From Zelonia costaricensis (lineage: Eukaryota; Euglenozoa; Kinetoplastea; Trypanosomatida; Trypanosomatidae), in contig JASAOO010002961.1 of assembly GCA_030849075.1 (NCBI GenBank), forward strand, positions 1 through 15,132: DNA of 15,132 nucleotides, read 5' to 3'. Position numbers and translations under genes: made by a program. The notes below the pieces were generated by a model. That model worked only from the letters and a program-made list of their open reading frames with translations. It did not search any database and was not told the origin of the DNA. Shown piece after piece: positions 1 to 8,900 of this stretch (its first letter is position 1; every line of letters begins with the position of its first letter).

Positions 1-51
1 TGGTGGAGGGTTTGCGGAGGGGAGGGGGCGACGGTGGGGGAGGGGGGAGCA
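1..51 (-). promoter_or_regulatory. Polypyrimidine tract, probably upstream of a gene beyond the left edge
   Basis: On the minus strand this stretch is almost all C and T, broken by a few A and G. In trypanosomatids such tracts precede the AG acceptor used for spliced-leader addition and also direct polyadenylation of the upstream gene. No AG plus start codon is visible before the window ends, so the gene it would serve is not seen. The assignment rests on composition and position only. Confidence 0.35.
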
Positions 52-1268
52 AAGTGGTGAATTGACGTTTTTTTTTTTGAGGGGGGCAGGGGAGCAAGGG
101 GGAAGTACCTTTGGGGCGCAGGAAAACACAAGAGAAAGAGGTCAAGGTAGGGGGAGTGTGGGCAGCAAAACCCAGAATAGGGAGCACACCGCGACGGGCA
201 AACACAGCAAAGAAAAAAAAAAAGAACACTTGCGAGCCGCAACCACAGCAGAAAAAAAAAAAAACGCGCATGAAATACGAGGAGAAAAGAGCACCAGAGG
301 AACGAGGAACGGTGAGGTGCAGACGTCGACGACGGAGAAGAAGAAAAAAACAAACAGAAAAAACAAAGAGGGTCACAGAAAGGCGTGAGACGAGATGCAT
401 AACCCACAAACACAAACGTGCATGAAAAGACGGCGTCGCGTGTGGGTCAGCAAAGCGTGCGCAGCTTCACAGGCATCCTTGACAACAACAACAAAAAAAG
501 AATTGAGGCGGCATGCGAAATCCACAGAAAAGGAAGATAGGAAGCGGTGCGTGGCAAATGTGAGCACGCCCATTTCTTTTTGTTTCCGTTCCAGACAAGG
601 GAACGTTAGAAGACTGCAGCCAGAGCGAGGGAGGGGGGCTCGAACTCGCCGGCGCACTCACAACCCGACTCACGCACCATTGCGCTTCGACAGAACCCGC
701 AAGCCACATCCCATGAGTACAGCTTACTTCTTTTCGTACAGTGCCCAGCGCAGACTTTGCGCGGACAGTTCCTTTGCCATGCGATGACGACGAAAACAAA
801 CAAAAGAAAACAGAGAAACGGGAAAGAAGATTGCGCATACAATTAACAATCAGTCAACGACACTGCATTCATTCAGGGCTGTGTGTGTGAGAATTGGTGC
901 GCTGGCACGCCACAGTTCGACACTCGCGGCTTAACCCCGGAAAATGGCTACTAGCTGAACAAAGGCGGGGAAAGATGAAGAAAAGAAAAAAGGGAGAGCA
1001 AAAAAAAGAGGGGAGAGGGCAAGAGTAGGATGGTGCAGCAGAGACGAGGGCGTGTGGTTTCACAGCACACCACTAAACCTGACGGAGAAAACAGAAAGGC
1101 AAAATCACGATCGCCAGCGGACAAGGGACAACAACAACAAACAAGCAGAAAAAAACGCCTTGAGAAAAGAAACAAAAAAACAAACCCGCAAGCAGAAGAT
1201 ACACAGGCGAAAACACGTTACGAGAAAAAAAGGGGAAGGAAGTCGCAGAGTTTGATAGAAACACGCAG

Positions 1269-1310
1269 ACACACACACACACACACATACACATACACAC
1301 ACACACACAC
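1269..1310. repeat. CA/TG microsatellite with two AT interruptions
   Basis: An uninterrupted alternation of A and C runs for 42 bases except for two CAT steps near 1288 and 1294. On the transcribed (minus) strand it reads as a TG repeat inside the presumed 3' untranslated or intergenic RNA. Such dinucleotide repeats are common in Leishmania spacers and are often length-polymorphic. Confidence 0.9.
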
Positions 1311-1556
1311 GCAGCTGCGGGGAATTGAGGAGAGGATTTCAACGTGGAAAGGTGAAGAGTTTGGGGTTTGGAAGAAACAAGAGGAGGAGAGAAGGCAGTG
1401 GGGGAGAAGGGGGGAGGGACAAAGACGTGGGGCGCTGACGCAGTTGATTCGACGTTTTAAGACTGGCACACCCCAACAGCCGTTTTTCCTCTCCACTTTC
1501 TTTTTCTTTTCAAAGGAGGTCCGGCTCTTCGGCGGGCACGACTCTGCTGACGTGCA

Positions 1557-1574
1557 ACACACACACACACACAC
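1557..1574. repeat. (AC)9 microsatellite directly after a stop codon
   Basis: Nine AC units end one base before the TGA stop of the minus-strand gene at 1576-2919. In the mRNA the 3' UTR would therefore begin with one C followed by a GU repeat. The closeness to the stop is unusual, because length changes here alter the start of the 3' UTR but not the protein. Confidence 0.9.
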
Positions 1575-1575
1575 G

Positions 1576-2919
1576 TCAAGCAAGAACCCGCGTCACACGC
1601 CGGCACGCCGCCGAGAGCGCTTTCGCCAGGATGCGCAGAGGGAGCCGAAGAAGGACGGTGAGGAGGAGGTACAACACAGCGAGGTGACGGCTGCCCAGAT
1701 GCCCCGACTTCGGCGTGATCGCCGTGGGAGAGGAGCAGCGCGAGCCGTAGCCACGCAGCGAGTTTGGCGCCTCCGTCCGCTCTCGCGCGATGGAGACGAG
1801 GCACGCATGCAGGAGTTGCTGCTGCTTCACGACCTCGCCGAGACTGCCGTGCGAGGTGCTCAGCGGGGCCTGCGCCGCGTCCAGGTCGTTGTCCTTTGCC
1901 GACGCCACGGCGGAGTCCAGCGCGCACGGCTCCAGCGCCGGCACGCAACTCGTGCGCTGAGACGTCAGCGGCCAGGAGCGGCGTGGCGGCGGCGGCGGCG
2001 GCGAGAACGGTTGGCCGAGGGCGTCGAAGCGCAGCGGCTCGAAGAACTTGTGCTCTGTCGAGGAGTTGCTGTTGATGCTGCCGGCACCGGCGTCACGCCC
2101 CGAGCGGGCGCCGAAGAGGGGTGAGAACGCGAGGTTGACGCTGCCCGCCAGCGAGCGGTCACGCGCGAACGGCGAACCACCGCGGCGACCACCATGGCTG
2201 CTGCCTGAGAAGTACGCAAAGGACGGCGAGCTGGGCGGGCGGGCATCGCCACCGACGCCCGGCACGACGCTGCGCGAGCCCGCGAGCGGCTCTACGTTCG
2301 AGCTGGCGAGCACGGACTCGCCGCCGGTAGCGGCGCCGTCGTCCTCAGTCTCACTCGGGGTCGCAGAGAGAGAAGGAGACACACCGGGTGCGGCGAGCGC
2401 ACCGTTGTCGCTCGCCGTGGTCGCGGCGCTGCTGTTGCTGTTGCCACACGCGTTCGCGCCGCGGCGGACCCCGGAGGCGAGGTGGCAAAAACTGCCCCCG
2501 CCGCCGCAGAGCTGCGGCCGCGCCAGGGTGCCGCGACCCGAGAGGGCTCCGGTGAGGCGCAGGCGCGGGGAGCCGCAAGGGGAGTCGAGGTCGCCAGCCG
2601 CGCCATAGCGGCCGCCGGGCACACCCCCACCGCTACGGCGGTGCGGCGGGCGCTGTCGATTCGGAGAGATGTTTGCCGACCACACGCCGAGCGCGGCGAG
2701 GGAGCCGTTAGACTTGCACCGCGGCGGCGGGTCGGGCGGGGTCGAGGTAAGGGCCTTGAGAACGTTGCCAACGCTGCCGGGCGCAGGCTGCTCGGGACGT
2801 GCCTCCTCGTGCGCGAGCGAGGCACCTGCTGTGAGGACAGACAGCTCCGCATCCGCGGGCTGGCCCGTTGAGGCGTAGCGCCGTGGTGGCGTGGCAAACC
2901 GGATCGTGGCGCACTGCAT
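1576..2919 (-). CDS. Hypothetical low-complexity protein with hydrophobic C-terminus, 447 residues
   Basis: I do not recognise this protein. The frame opens with ATG at 2919 and closes with TGA at 1576-1578. Residues 1-290 are rich in Ser, Gly, Ala, Pro and Arg and look disordered, with Asn/Ser and Gly runs (for example residues 139-142 and 160-164). A more protein-like patch at 288-306 (KFFEPLRFDALGQPFSPPP) leads into six prolines at 307-312. Residues 412-424 are strongly hydrophobic (HLAVLYLLLTVLL) and are followed by Arg-rich residues to the end. This could be a tail anchor or an amphipathic membrane-binding helix, although Arg425 and Arg429 make the segment short. Support for coding comes from the long open frame, its agreement in strand with its neighbours and an acceptor-like site just upstream. 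Proline-rich motifs and many Ser-Pro sites suggest a phosphorylated scaffold, but that is inference. No enzymatic motif is visible. Confidence 0.72.
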   Translation of the reverse strand: MQCATIRFATPPRRYASTGQPADAELSVLTAGASLAHEEARPEQPAPGSVGNVLKALTSTPPDPPPRCKSNGSLAALGVWSANISPNRQRPPHRRSGGGVPGGRYGAAGDLDSPCGSPRLRLTGALSGRGTLARPQLCGGGGSFCHLASGVRRGANACGNSNSSAATTASDNGALAAPGVSPSLSATPSETEDDGAATGGESVLASSNVEPLAGSRSVVPGVGGDARPPSSPSFAYFSGSSHGGRRGGSPFARDRSLAGSVNLAFSPLFGARSGRDAGAGSINSNSSTEHKFFEPLRFDALGQPFSPPPPPPRRSWPLTSQRTSCVPALEPCALDSAVASAKDNDLDAAQAPLSTSHGSLGEVVKQQQLLHACLVSIARERTEAPNSLRGYGSRCSSPTAITPKSGHLGSRHLAVLYLLLTVLLRLPLRILAKALSAACRRVTRVLA

Positions 2920-2928
2920 GGTGTGAGG

Positions 2929-2946
2929 CTGCCGGAAAGGAAGAAG
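2929..2946 (-). promoter_or_regulatory. Candidate trans-splice acceptor for the 447-residue protein gene
   Basis: On the minus strand the bases read CTTCTTCCTTTCCGGCAG, a pyrimidine tract closed by AG at 2930-2929. This would leave a 5' UTR of only nine bases before the ATG at 2919. The form matches trypanosomatid spliced-leader acceptors. Longer T-rich tracts farther upstream, such as that around 3291-3304, are alternatives with a longer 5' UTR. Confidence 0.4.
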
Positions 2947-3386
2947 CTTGGTTTTCAGCTCTCGCCGTCACGTTCGAATCCCGATTTGAGCTGGTTCGCC
3001 TCTGCAAAACACGTGAAGTGCCGCTTTTGCTTCTTTGCTAGAAGTTTTGTGCACAAGCGACACGGACTTGCAGTTCGCGACCCTTGCAGAGGGCGACTCT
3101 CAGTGTTGCGATTGATTGTGTGCTGGTGTGTGTGTGTGCGCCAAAAACAAACAAAACCGGAAGTCACTACCAAGCGTTGGAAGCTCAACCACGGCCTGTG
3201 TTCAAGACACACGCAAGGGTAAGCAACGTGTGAAGCGGAAAGAAAAGAAAGGAACCTCGAGCAGAGAAGAACCAAGAACGAGCTCAGCGCAAAAAAAAAA
3301 AAAAGCACAAAACAAAAGGCACAGTGAAGGGAGAAGAAGTAAACAAAGGAAGCGATGAAAGGGCAGAACTGTAAAAGAGAACCAAC

Positions 3387-3422
3387 CACACACACACACA
3401 CACGCACACACACACACACACA
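3387..3422. repeat. CA/TG microsatellite with one G interruption
   Basis: The plus strand alternates C and A for 36 bases with a single G at 3404. It lies in the spacer upstream of the 447-residue protein gene. On the transcribed strand it reads as a TG repeat. Confidence 0.9.
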
Positions 3423-4450
3423 AGTAATCAGCACTGGAGAAAAAAAAAGGGAGTCGGGGAGGGGCGAGGTGCGGGGAATGCCGACGGAGGAAAAGAGCGA
3501 CGCGCAAAAAGCTGCAGGAGCTGGGTCAGCGTTCTCTTTGGCGAGGGAGGTGGAGTGGCGCAAAGCTGGAGGAGGGTAGTGGGTGGAGCTTGTTCTTTGG
3601 GGGGAAGGGGACGGGTAAAGAGGGGGGGGGGCGGGTGGCGGGCAACGGCGGCTGATAGGGACGCAGCAGCCGTAGACGTCGTCGTAACAAAAGAGGCAAC
3701 CAGAAGAAAAGACAGCAGGCCCACAGACAGCGAGAGAAAGACGAGTCAGGGGGGGTGAGGACAGAGAGGGGCAAACACTCGAGGTCACACCGGAAAGGAA
3801 AAAAAGAAAAAGACGGCGATGAAAGACTGATCACACGCACGCACGGCCACGCAAACCCAGGCTCAATCTTGCATGAAAGAAGGGTCGAGTGCTGCAGGAC
3901 AAAAAGAGGTGAAAGGGAAAGCGGTGAAGACGGAGACAGTGGCAAAAGGCAGCGAGAGAGAGAGGAGGAAGACCAAACAGGAAGGAGGGGGGAGGGCCAC
4001 AGAGAAGGACTGAGAGTACGAGGTGACAGAGGTAAACTATCTCACGCTGGTGCTGTGGGTTTGCTAAAGACACAAGTCCACGGTCAGCCAGTGTGCACAA
4101 AAAACGCCCGTGGAAAGCGCTGCTACAACGGACGGAGATGAGGGGAAAAGTCAGAAGATTTCGCTTTCCGTGGTACTACGAGGCGTTTCCGCTGCGGCCG
4201 CGAGGGGACGAAAAAAAAAAATTGCAGCAAGTCAAGCGGCGTACGAGGCGCTCCGAGACGTGGTGCCACGCAGAGGGTCACGCGAAGCGGACAAGCTTGT
4301 CGTGAGGCGTGCGTGTAGGGAAGAGGAGCTGTGGGCTCTGGCGCCGACACTAATAGGCAGAAGAAGAACAAGAGCAAAGGCCTGCTTGAACAGAATACGC
4401 CGCTCCCAAGAATGTGTGGTGAAAAGGGATGGGGAAGGGAGTGCGTTGGC

Positions 4451-4466
4451 GTGTGTGTGTGTGTGT
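4451..4466. repeat. (GT)8 microsatellite
   Basis: Eight GT units lie on the plus strand within the long spacer. On the transcribed strand they read as CA, opposite in orientation to the repeats at 1269-1310, 1557-1574 and 3387-3422. Confidence 0.85.
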
Positions 4467-5298
4467 AGAAGATAAGGGTAGGCGGCACAGCGCGACTCAA
4501 CAAGGGGCGACACGTCGCTGGGAGGGGAGGGGAGGGGGCGATCGCGGTGTGTGTATGTGAGTGAGTGGGGCGAAAGGTATTCGAGGAAAAACCTGGAGGA
4601 GAGTCGCGAGAGAGATGGAAAATGGCGGCGAAGCGAAGAGAATGGCGAGAGTTCGGGGAGAAGACCGAAGCGTGTTGTGTCACAGACGGGGGACGGAAAG
4701 ACGCGACGACGGAAGGCGAGCGGCGCGTGGGGAAGGAACACAAAAAAGGTAAAGACGGCTAACGCGAAAAAAAAAGTCCGGAAGAAAATGAGAAGAAAGA
4801 AGAAAGTGAGGAGGTGAAACGGGGCTCTGGGCAGCACTGTAGGTCACTGGGAACGTGATGCGGACAGCGTTGTCCTCAGCTCTCGGGAGGGTGGCAGGTG
4901 TCAAAGGGAAGAGGGCAGGCAGCTATGAGGCGAACCCCGGTACCGCGGAGACAAGAAAAAAGGGAAAAAGAACCCGCGGTTTTTTGTTAAAACTGACGTA
5001 AAGGCGAATTCTCGTCCTTTTCGTTTGCGGTTCTTGTGGCTGGGGCTCACCGCGCGCTCAAGGCGTAGGGGCGGGGAGAAGGAGGAAAGGCAAGAGGAAA
5101 CAGAGCAAAAAAAAAAGGTGCCCGAGAAAGGGGCGATGGTGGAGTCCTCTTTCGATGAAGCGCGTTTGGGTGTTTGGCTGTTTCGGATTTATGTCGATCT
5201 ATTGCTTTGGTTTTCGTTGTTTGCTACGGCTACGACGTCTTTTGGTATCCAAGAATCGGGCAGGTTATCCTACAAACCTGCACCACACTCATTTAGCC

Positions 5299-5327
5299 GT
5301 GTGTGTGTATGTGTGAGTGTATGTGTA
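5299..5327. repeat. Imperfect GT/CA microsatellite
   Basis: A GT repeat broken by AT and GA steps lies in the presumed 3' UTR of the channel gene. On the transcribed strand it reads as an imperfect CA repeat with TA and TC interruptions. Confidence 0.8.
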
Positions 5328-5516
5328 TCAGTGGAGGAGGGGGGGGGAAGTGAAATGCGAGATTCGAATACCTTAGACACAGCAGCGGACGAGCGAAGAA
5401 GACAGCATACCAACAACCACAAGAGAGTGAAAAAAATATGAAAAGGCCGCTTTTGCGACCTAATCCCGTTTTTTGTTGTTGTTTCGTTTTCTCCTTCTTT
5501 TCGAGTGTGGATCCCT

Positions 5517-5696
5517 TTACGCGGCGGCAAATGCAACTCTGCAGCGCCACATGCGAGTTGCATGCACATACTCACAGTGCGTGGCAACTCGGCGGAACCC
5601 AGGGTAAGTGGGTTCGGGCAGTGGCATTGCCTTCAACAGCTTTCGTGCGCAGAACTGCCGTAGTCGCACTGGCCCCTCGTCCTGCAGCTTTGCCAT
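5517..5696 (-). CDS. Possible 59-codon small ORF in the channel 3' UTR (uncertain)
   Basis: An ATG at 5696 opens a minus-strand frame that ends with TAA at 5517-5519. The predicted peptide (beginning MAKLQDEGPVRLRQF) has a normal amino-acid mix, unlike the repetitive translations of the surrounding spacer. The local composition also differs from the flanking purine-skewed DNA. No family is recognised and no pyrimidine tract with AG sits directly before it. A degenerate retroposon fragment such as SIDER, which is common in Leishmania 3' UTRs, would look similar. I hold this as a candidate only. Confidence 0.15.
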   Translation of the reverse strand: MAKLQDEGPVRLRQFCARKLLKAMPLPEPTYPGFRRVATHCEYVHATRMWRCRVAFAAA

Positions 5697-5875
5697 GAAC
5701 TGCACGCGCCTCTCAGCTAGCCGACAGAGTGTTAGCCGGAGCTGTGGGCGCCGCCACACGTGCCGGATTGGCTTCCCGGTTGTTCTCTCATGAGGACTAC
5801 GACTTTGGCATTCTCTTTCCTTCCCCAAGCATTATCAAGGGGTGTGAAGGCAACAAGCAGATCAGCTCGCTCCGG

Positions 5876-5886
5876 TTTTTTTTTTT
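5876..5886 (-). repeat. 11-base A-run in the mRNA just after the channel stop codon
   Basis: Eleven T on the plus strand correspond to eleven A in the channel mRNA, starting 18 bases past the TAG stop. It could be a slippage-prone homopolymer or a retroposon tail remnant. I see no direct sign of either role. Confidence 0.7.
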
Positions 5887-5904
5887 GCATTTGGTAGCTT
5901 CCAA

Positions 5905-8900
5905 CTACCGCCGAGACACGTTGTGGAGCAGCTTGTCGACGTGGGCCTCGAGATGGGACAAGGTGGTGTCCAGCTGGCTGATGCTCACAACTCCTACGGC
6001 AACCTCGCGCTGGGTCGCGATGCTGGCCTCCTCGCGCAGGGCGCGGCGCCCCTGCTCCTCAGGCGTCTGCGCGATCTCTGCCTGCGCCTCCGCCATCTCG
6101 ATCCACCAGTCCGCAAAGAATGCCATGCCACCGCACTTGACCACCACGTCGTGGGGAATAATGGACGACCACTCGAAGAAGTCAACACGTCGCCCACTCT
6201 GCAGGGCCGTGGCCGCGACCGCACGCAGCTCCTCGTAGCGCCGCCGCAGCTCCGCATAGTCGGACGAGCGTGATTGCATCGAGGTCCGACTCAAGGACCC
6301 GCCGCGCCGCGACGAGGGCGGCGCCGTGCTGCTCGACTCACCGCCGACGCTCACGCGCCGCCCGTTCTCCTGCTGAAACGAGGACAGTGGCGTCGCGGAT
6401 GGGCCCTGTCGTGGTGCGGCGCCGTCCACGGAAGACGCCGTCCCATCCAGACCGCGCTGGGACGTGTTCGCGAATGTCGGCAGTGGCGCGGTCGGAAAGT
6501 GCGGCCGCCACCCGAGCGTGGACGCGGAGCGCAGGTCGCTGACACGCCGCGACGAGGCCGATGCTGCGGTGCCCACGGTGCCGGGGTCGTTGCCCGATTC
6601 GAACCCCCGCTCCGCCGTCGCCGCCATCCCCGTTGTCGGCATCGTCGTCACAGAAGTGTCCCACCAGCTCGGGCCGGAGCTGCGGCGCTCCGCCCTGCCC
6701 GCGGCGAGGTGGCCGAGCGACGCGGCGCCGTACACGGCCTCCATGCGGACAAGCAAGCCGCGCAGGTACTCGTTCTCCGGGAAGAGGCAGAACACCTTCG
6801 CGACAAAGCGCCGGATTCGGGGCCAGGTCATGGCGCGCCGGATGTGCGCCAGTTGGGACATGAGCCACGCCTCGTTGAACGTCACACCCTGCTCCTTCTG
6901 AACTTGGGCGAAGCTGTGCGTGATGGTGGCCAGCAGCAGCGCGACGGCGACGACGCCGAGCACCAGCGTCAGGGACCAGAAAAACAAGGTAATGAACTGG
7001 AAGCTGATGTTCTCGATCTCGGGCACGACGAAGTAGGTGGAGGTCCAAAAGGTGAGGCACGTGAACAGCGACGCGCCAAAGGTGCGGTAGGAGTCGGAGA
7101 AGGGACCGAACGCGGCCCACGCCACGAGGGCGTAGGCGATGGCAACGGCCGCGTAGGTGGCAGTGATGGCGACCACCGTCCCGGTGCTCCGCTCGATGGC
7201 GATGAGGAAGGTGTCCATGGGCCGTAGCAGTGCCCGCAGCGTGCAGAGCCGATTGAAGCAGAGCAGCACCCCCATCGCCGCGGCCGTGCTCCGGCGGTCG
7301 TACAGCCAGGCGACGGAGTCGAGGAAGGCGGGGTAGGCGTCGGACTGCAGCGGCACCGTCAGCTGCGGTGCAATTCGCACAGACAGCGCGACCCACAGGA
7401 AGTAGTAGATGAACGACACCGTGAGGCTCGTGAAGGCGCCGAGGTCGAGCCAGGCACTCCAGTCGACCAGGACGGCTACCACACCAGCCCCATAGCGACC
7501 CTTCTCGTACACGCGCACCACGAGTGTGCCAAGAAAAAAGATGATGTACGCTGCCGTCACGCACACGTACACGAGCTCGCCCGTCCGCGCCGGCGTCCAC
7601 ACCGGAAAGGTGCGGTACACGGCCGTGTTCACGTAGTCGCCGCCGGCCGCCACCTCCGTGCGGTACTTCACCTGATGAAAGGAGTCGGTTGAGGGCGTGT
7701 ACGTGAAGAACTCAACGACGGCGAAGCGTGTGGCCCAGTTGTCCAAGAAGAAGCACGACGTGTTGCGTATGGCGGCGCGGAACTGGGCCGCGTACAGCGG
7801 CGTTGCGCGGAACGGGACTTCGAAGGAGTAGCCGCCGCAGTGGTAGTTGGCGATGAAGCCCGTAGACCCGACACAGTACGGGTCGCTGGCCTCCGGCGCG
7901 TGGTAGACGTAGAGCGGTTCCGCTGCGCCGGTAGTCGAGTTCAACACCCTGATGGAGGGGCAGCGTGACGGCGCCGTCTCCTCGTTGACGCGATGCGCGA
8001 AGCGGGCCCAGCCGTCTCGTGGGAAGGCAACGTTCGCGGGTGGGTACATGCGGGTCTGCAGCTTCGCCGTGTTGCCGCGCATTCGAATCGTACGGGCCCG
8101 CATGGCACCGAGAAAGATGTGCTCGCTCGGCCCCGGTTGGGGCTCGTCATACAAAAGACGCTTCCGCAGCTCACAGCGCTGGCTGCCGCCTCCACAGCTG
8201 CCCTGCCTGCTGCTTGCACTACGGCCACCACCGATGGCCGTGCTGCGCACCTTTGTCACGGTGCCCACCCCGCTGACTTCAGCTTGCGACCTCGCATTCT
8301 CTTCCGGAATCCAGAAGCCGTCACCTCCGACAAAGCCCCATTCGCTCCTCTCGTCAAAGCCGGAGCCGTCGACGGACACGTCGCGCTGGCGCAAGTTCGA
8401 GAGGTCGAAGGCGTCGCCGAGGATATTGCCGCAGCCGGGAAAAGCGCGGAGTAGCATGACATCGGCGAAGAACTGAATCCAGTGAGCCTGCGTCTGAATC
8501 TCTTTGAAGTGGCGGTTCGCGCCAAGGTTGGCGCTGCTCAGCTCGAGCACATTGTTTTGACGGTACGTCTCCAGGTCCGTCGCCGTCGCGGGAAAAGTCG
8601 GCCGCTCGAAAAGCTGCCGCAGCGACTCTGTGTGCGCAACGTCGTGGCTGGTGGACGGCGAGTTGTACACCGCGTAGAAGCTGGCCAGGACGAGCAGCGG
8701 CAGCGTCACAATAACCTGGCGTACCATCAAGTTCCACTCGATGCGCTGCACCACGTGTGACGCGATGGCACGCAGCTCCAGCGGTTCAGTGAATGGCCAC
8801 ACCCGCTCCACAGTATCCACAGGGGCAGCGGTGGGGTCGGCAAACAGGTTCGTCTCGCTCAGTCGGCTCTCACTACCGTAAGCCGAGCGCGGCGTGACCG

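Larger units (their letters stand above)
1..1575 (-). other. Non-coding spacer and 3' UTR region downstream of the 447-residue protein gene
   Basis: This stretch holds no frame that looks like a gene. The plus strand is purine-rich, with repeated A-runs and GA/GGA tracts. An 11-base T-run lies at 68-78, and CA microsatellites lie at 1269-1310 and 1557-1574. Long frames in it translate into Lys/Arg/Glu repeats on one strand or Phe/Ser/Leu/Cys/Val repeats on the other, as expected from low-complexity DNA. It most likely holds the 3' UTR of the gene at 1576-2919, its polyadenylation region and the 5' region of the next gene to the left. Confidence 0.7.
2920..5904 (-). other. Nearly 3-kb spacer: 3' UTR of the channel gene and 5' region of the 447-residue protein gene
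   Basis: No convincing large gene lies here on either strand. Most of the spacer, about 3200-5130, is purine-rich on the plus strand with A-runs, GA tracts and a run of ten G (3622-3631). Microsatellites lie at 3387-3422, 4451-4466 and 5299-5327. Long frames are skewed translations of these tracts. The part nearest the channel stop (about 5517-5830) differs: it is of mixed composition and carries a 59-codon ATG frame on the minus strand. The spacer must contain the channel's 3' UTR, its poly(A) site and the acceptor for the next gene. Their exact positions cannot be fixed from sequence alone. Confidence 0.65.

Noticed and set aside
1030..2124. 364-codon plus-strand frame
   Set aside because: It starts in low-complexity purine DNA and continues as the antisense of the 447-residue gene. 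Its translation is dominated by Lys/Glu/Thr-His repeats and Arg runs.
2971..2984. tRNA T-loop-like sequence GTTCGAATCCC
   Set aside because: The flanking bases do not form a proper T stem, and no anticodon arm or acceptor stem can be placed around it.
2955..3788. 277-codon minus-strand frame upstream of the 447-residue gene
   Set aside because: It spans the microsatellite (Cys-Val runs) and pyrimidine tracts and has no conserved motif.
4232..4837. 201-codon minus-strand frame in the long spacer
   Set aside because: Its Phe/Leu/Ser/Pro-rich translation reflects a pyrimidine-rich strand, including CA-repeat-derived His-Thr runs, not a gene.
5600..5612. 5' splice-site-like GGGTAAGTGG on the plus strand
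   Set aside because: It is antisense to the array, and cis-introns are extremely rare in trypanosomatids; there is no matching gene.
6274..7227. Long plus-strand frame opposite the channel gene
   Set aside because: It is a shadow of the channel coding sequence, which has clear domain matches on the minus strand.
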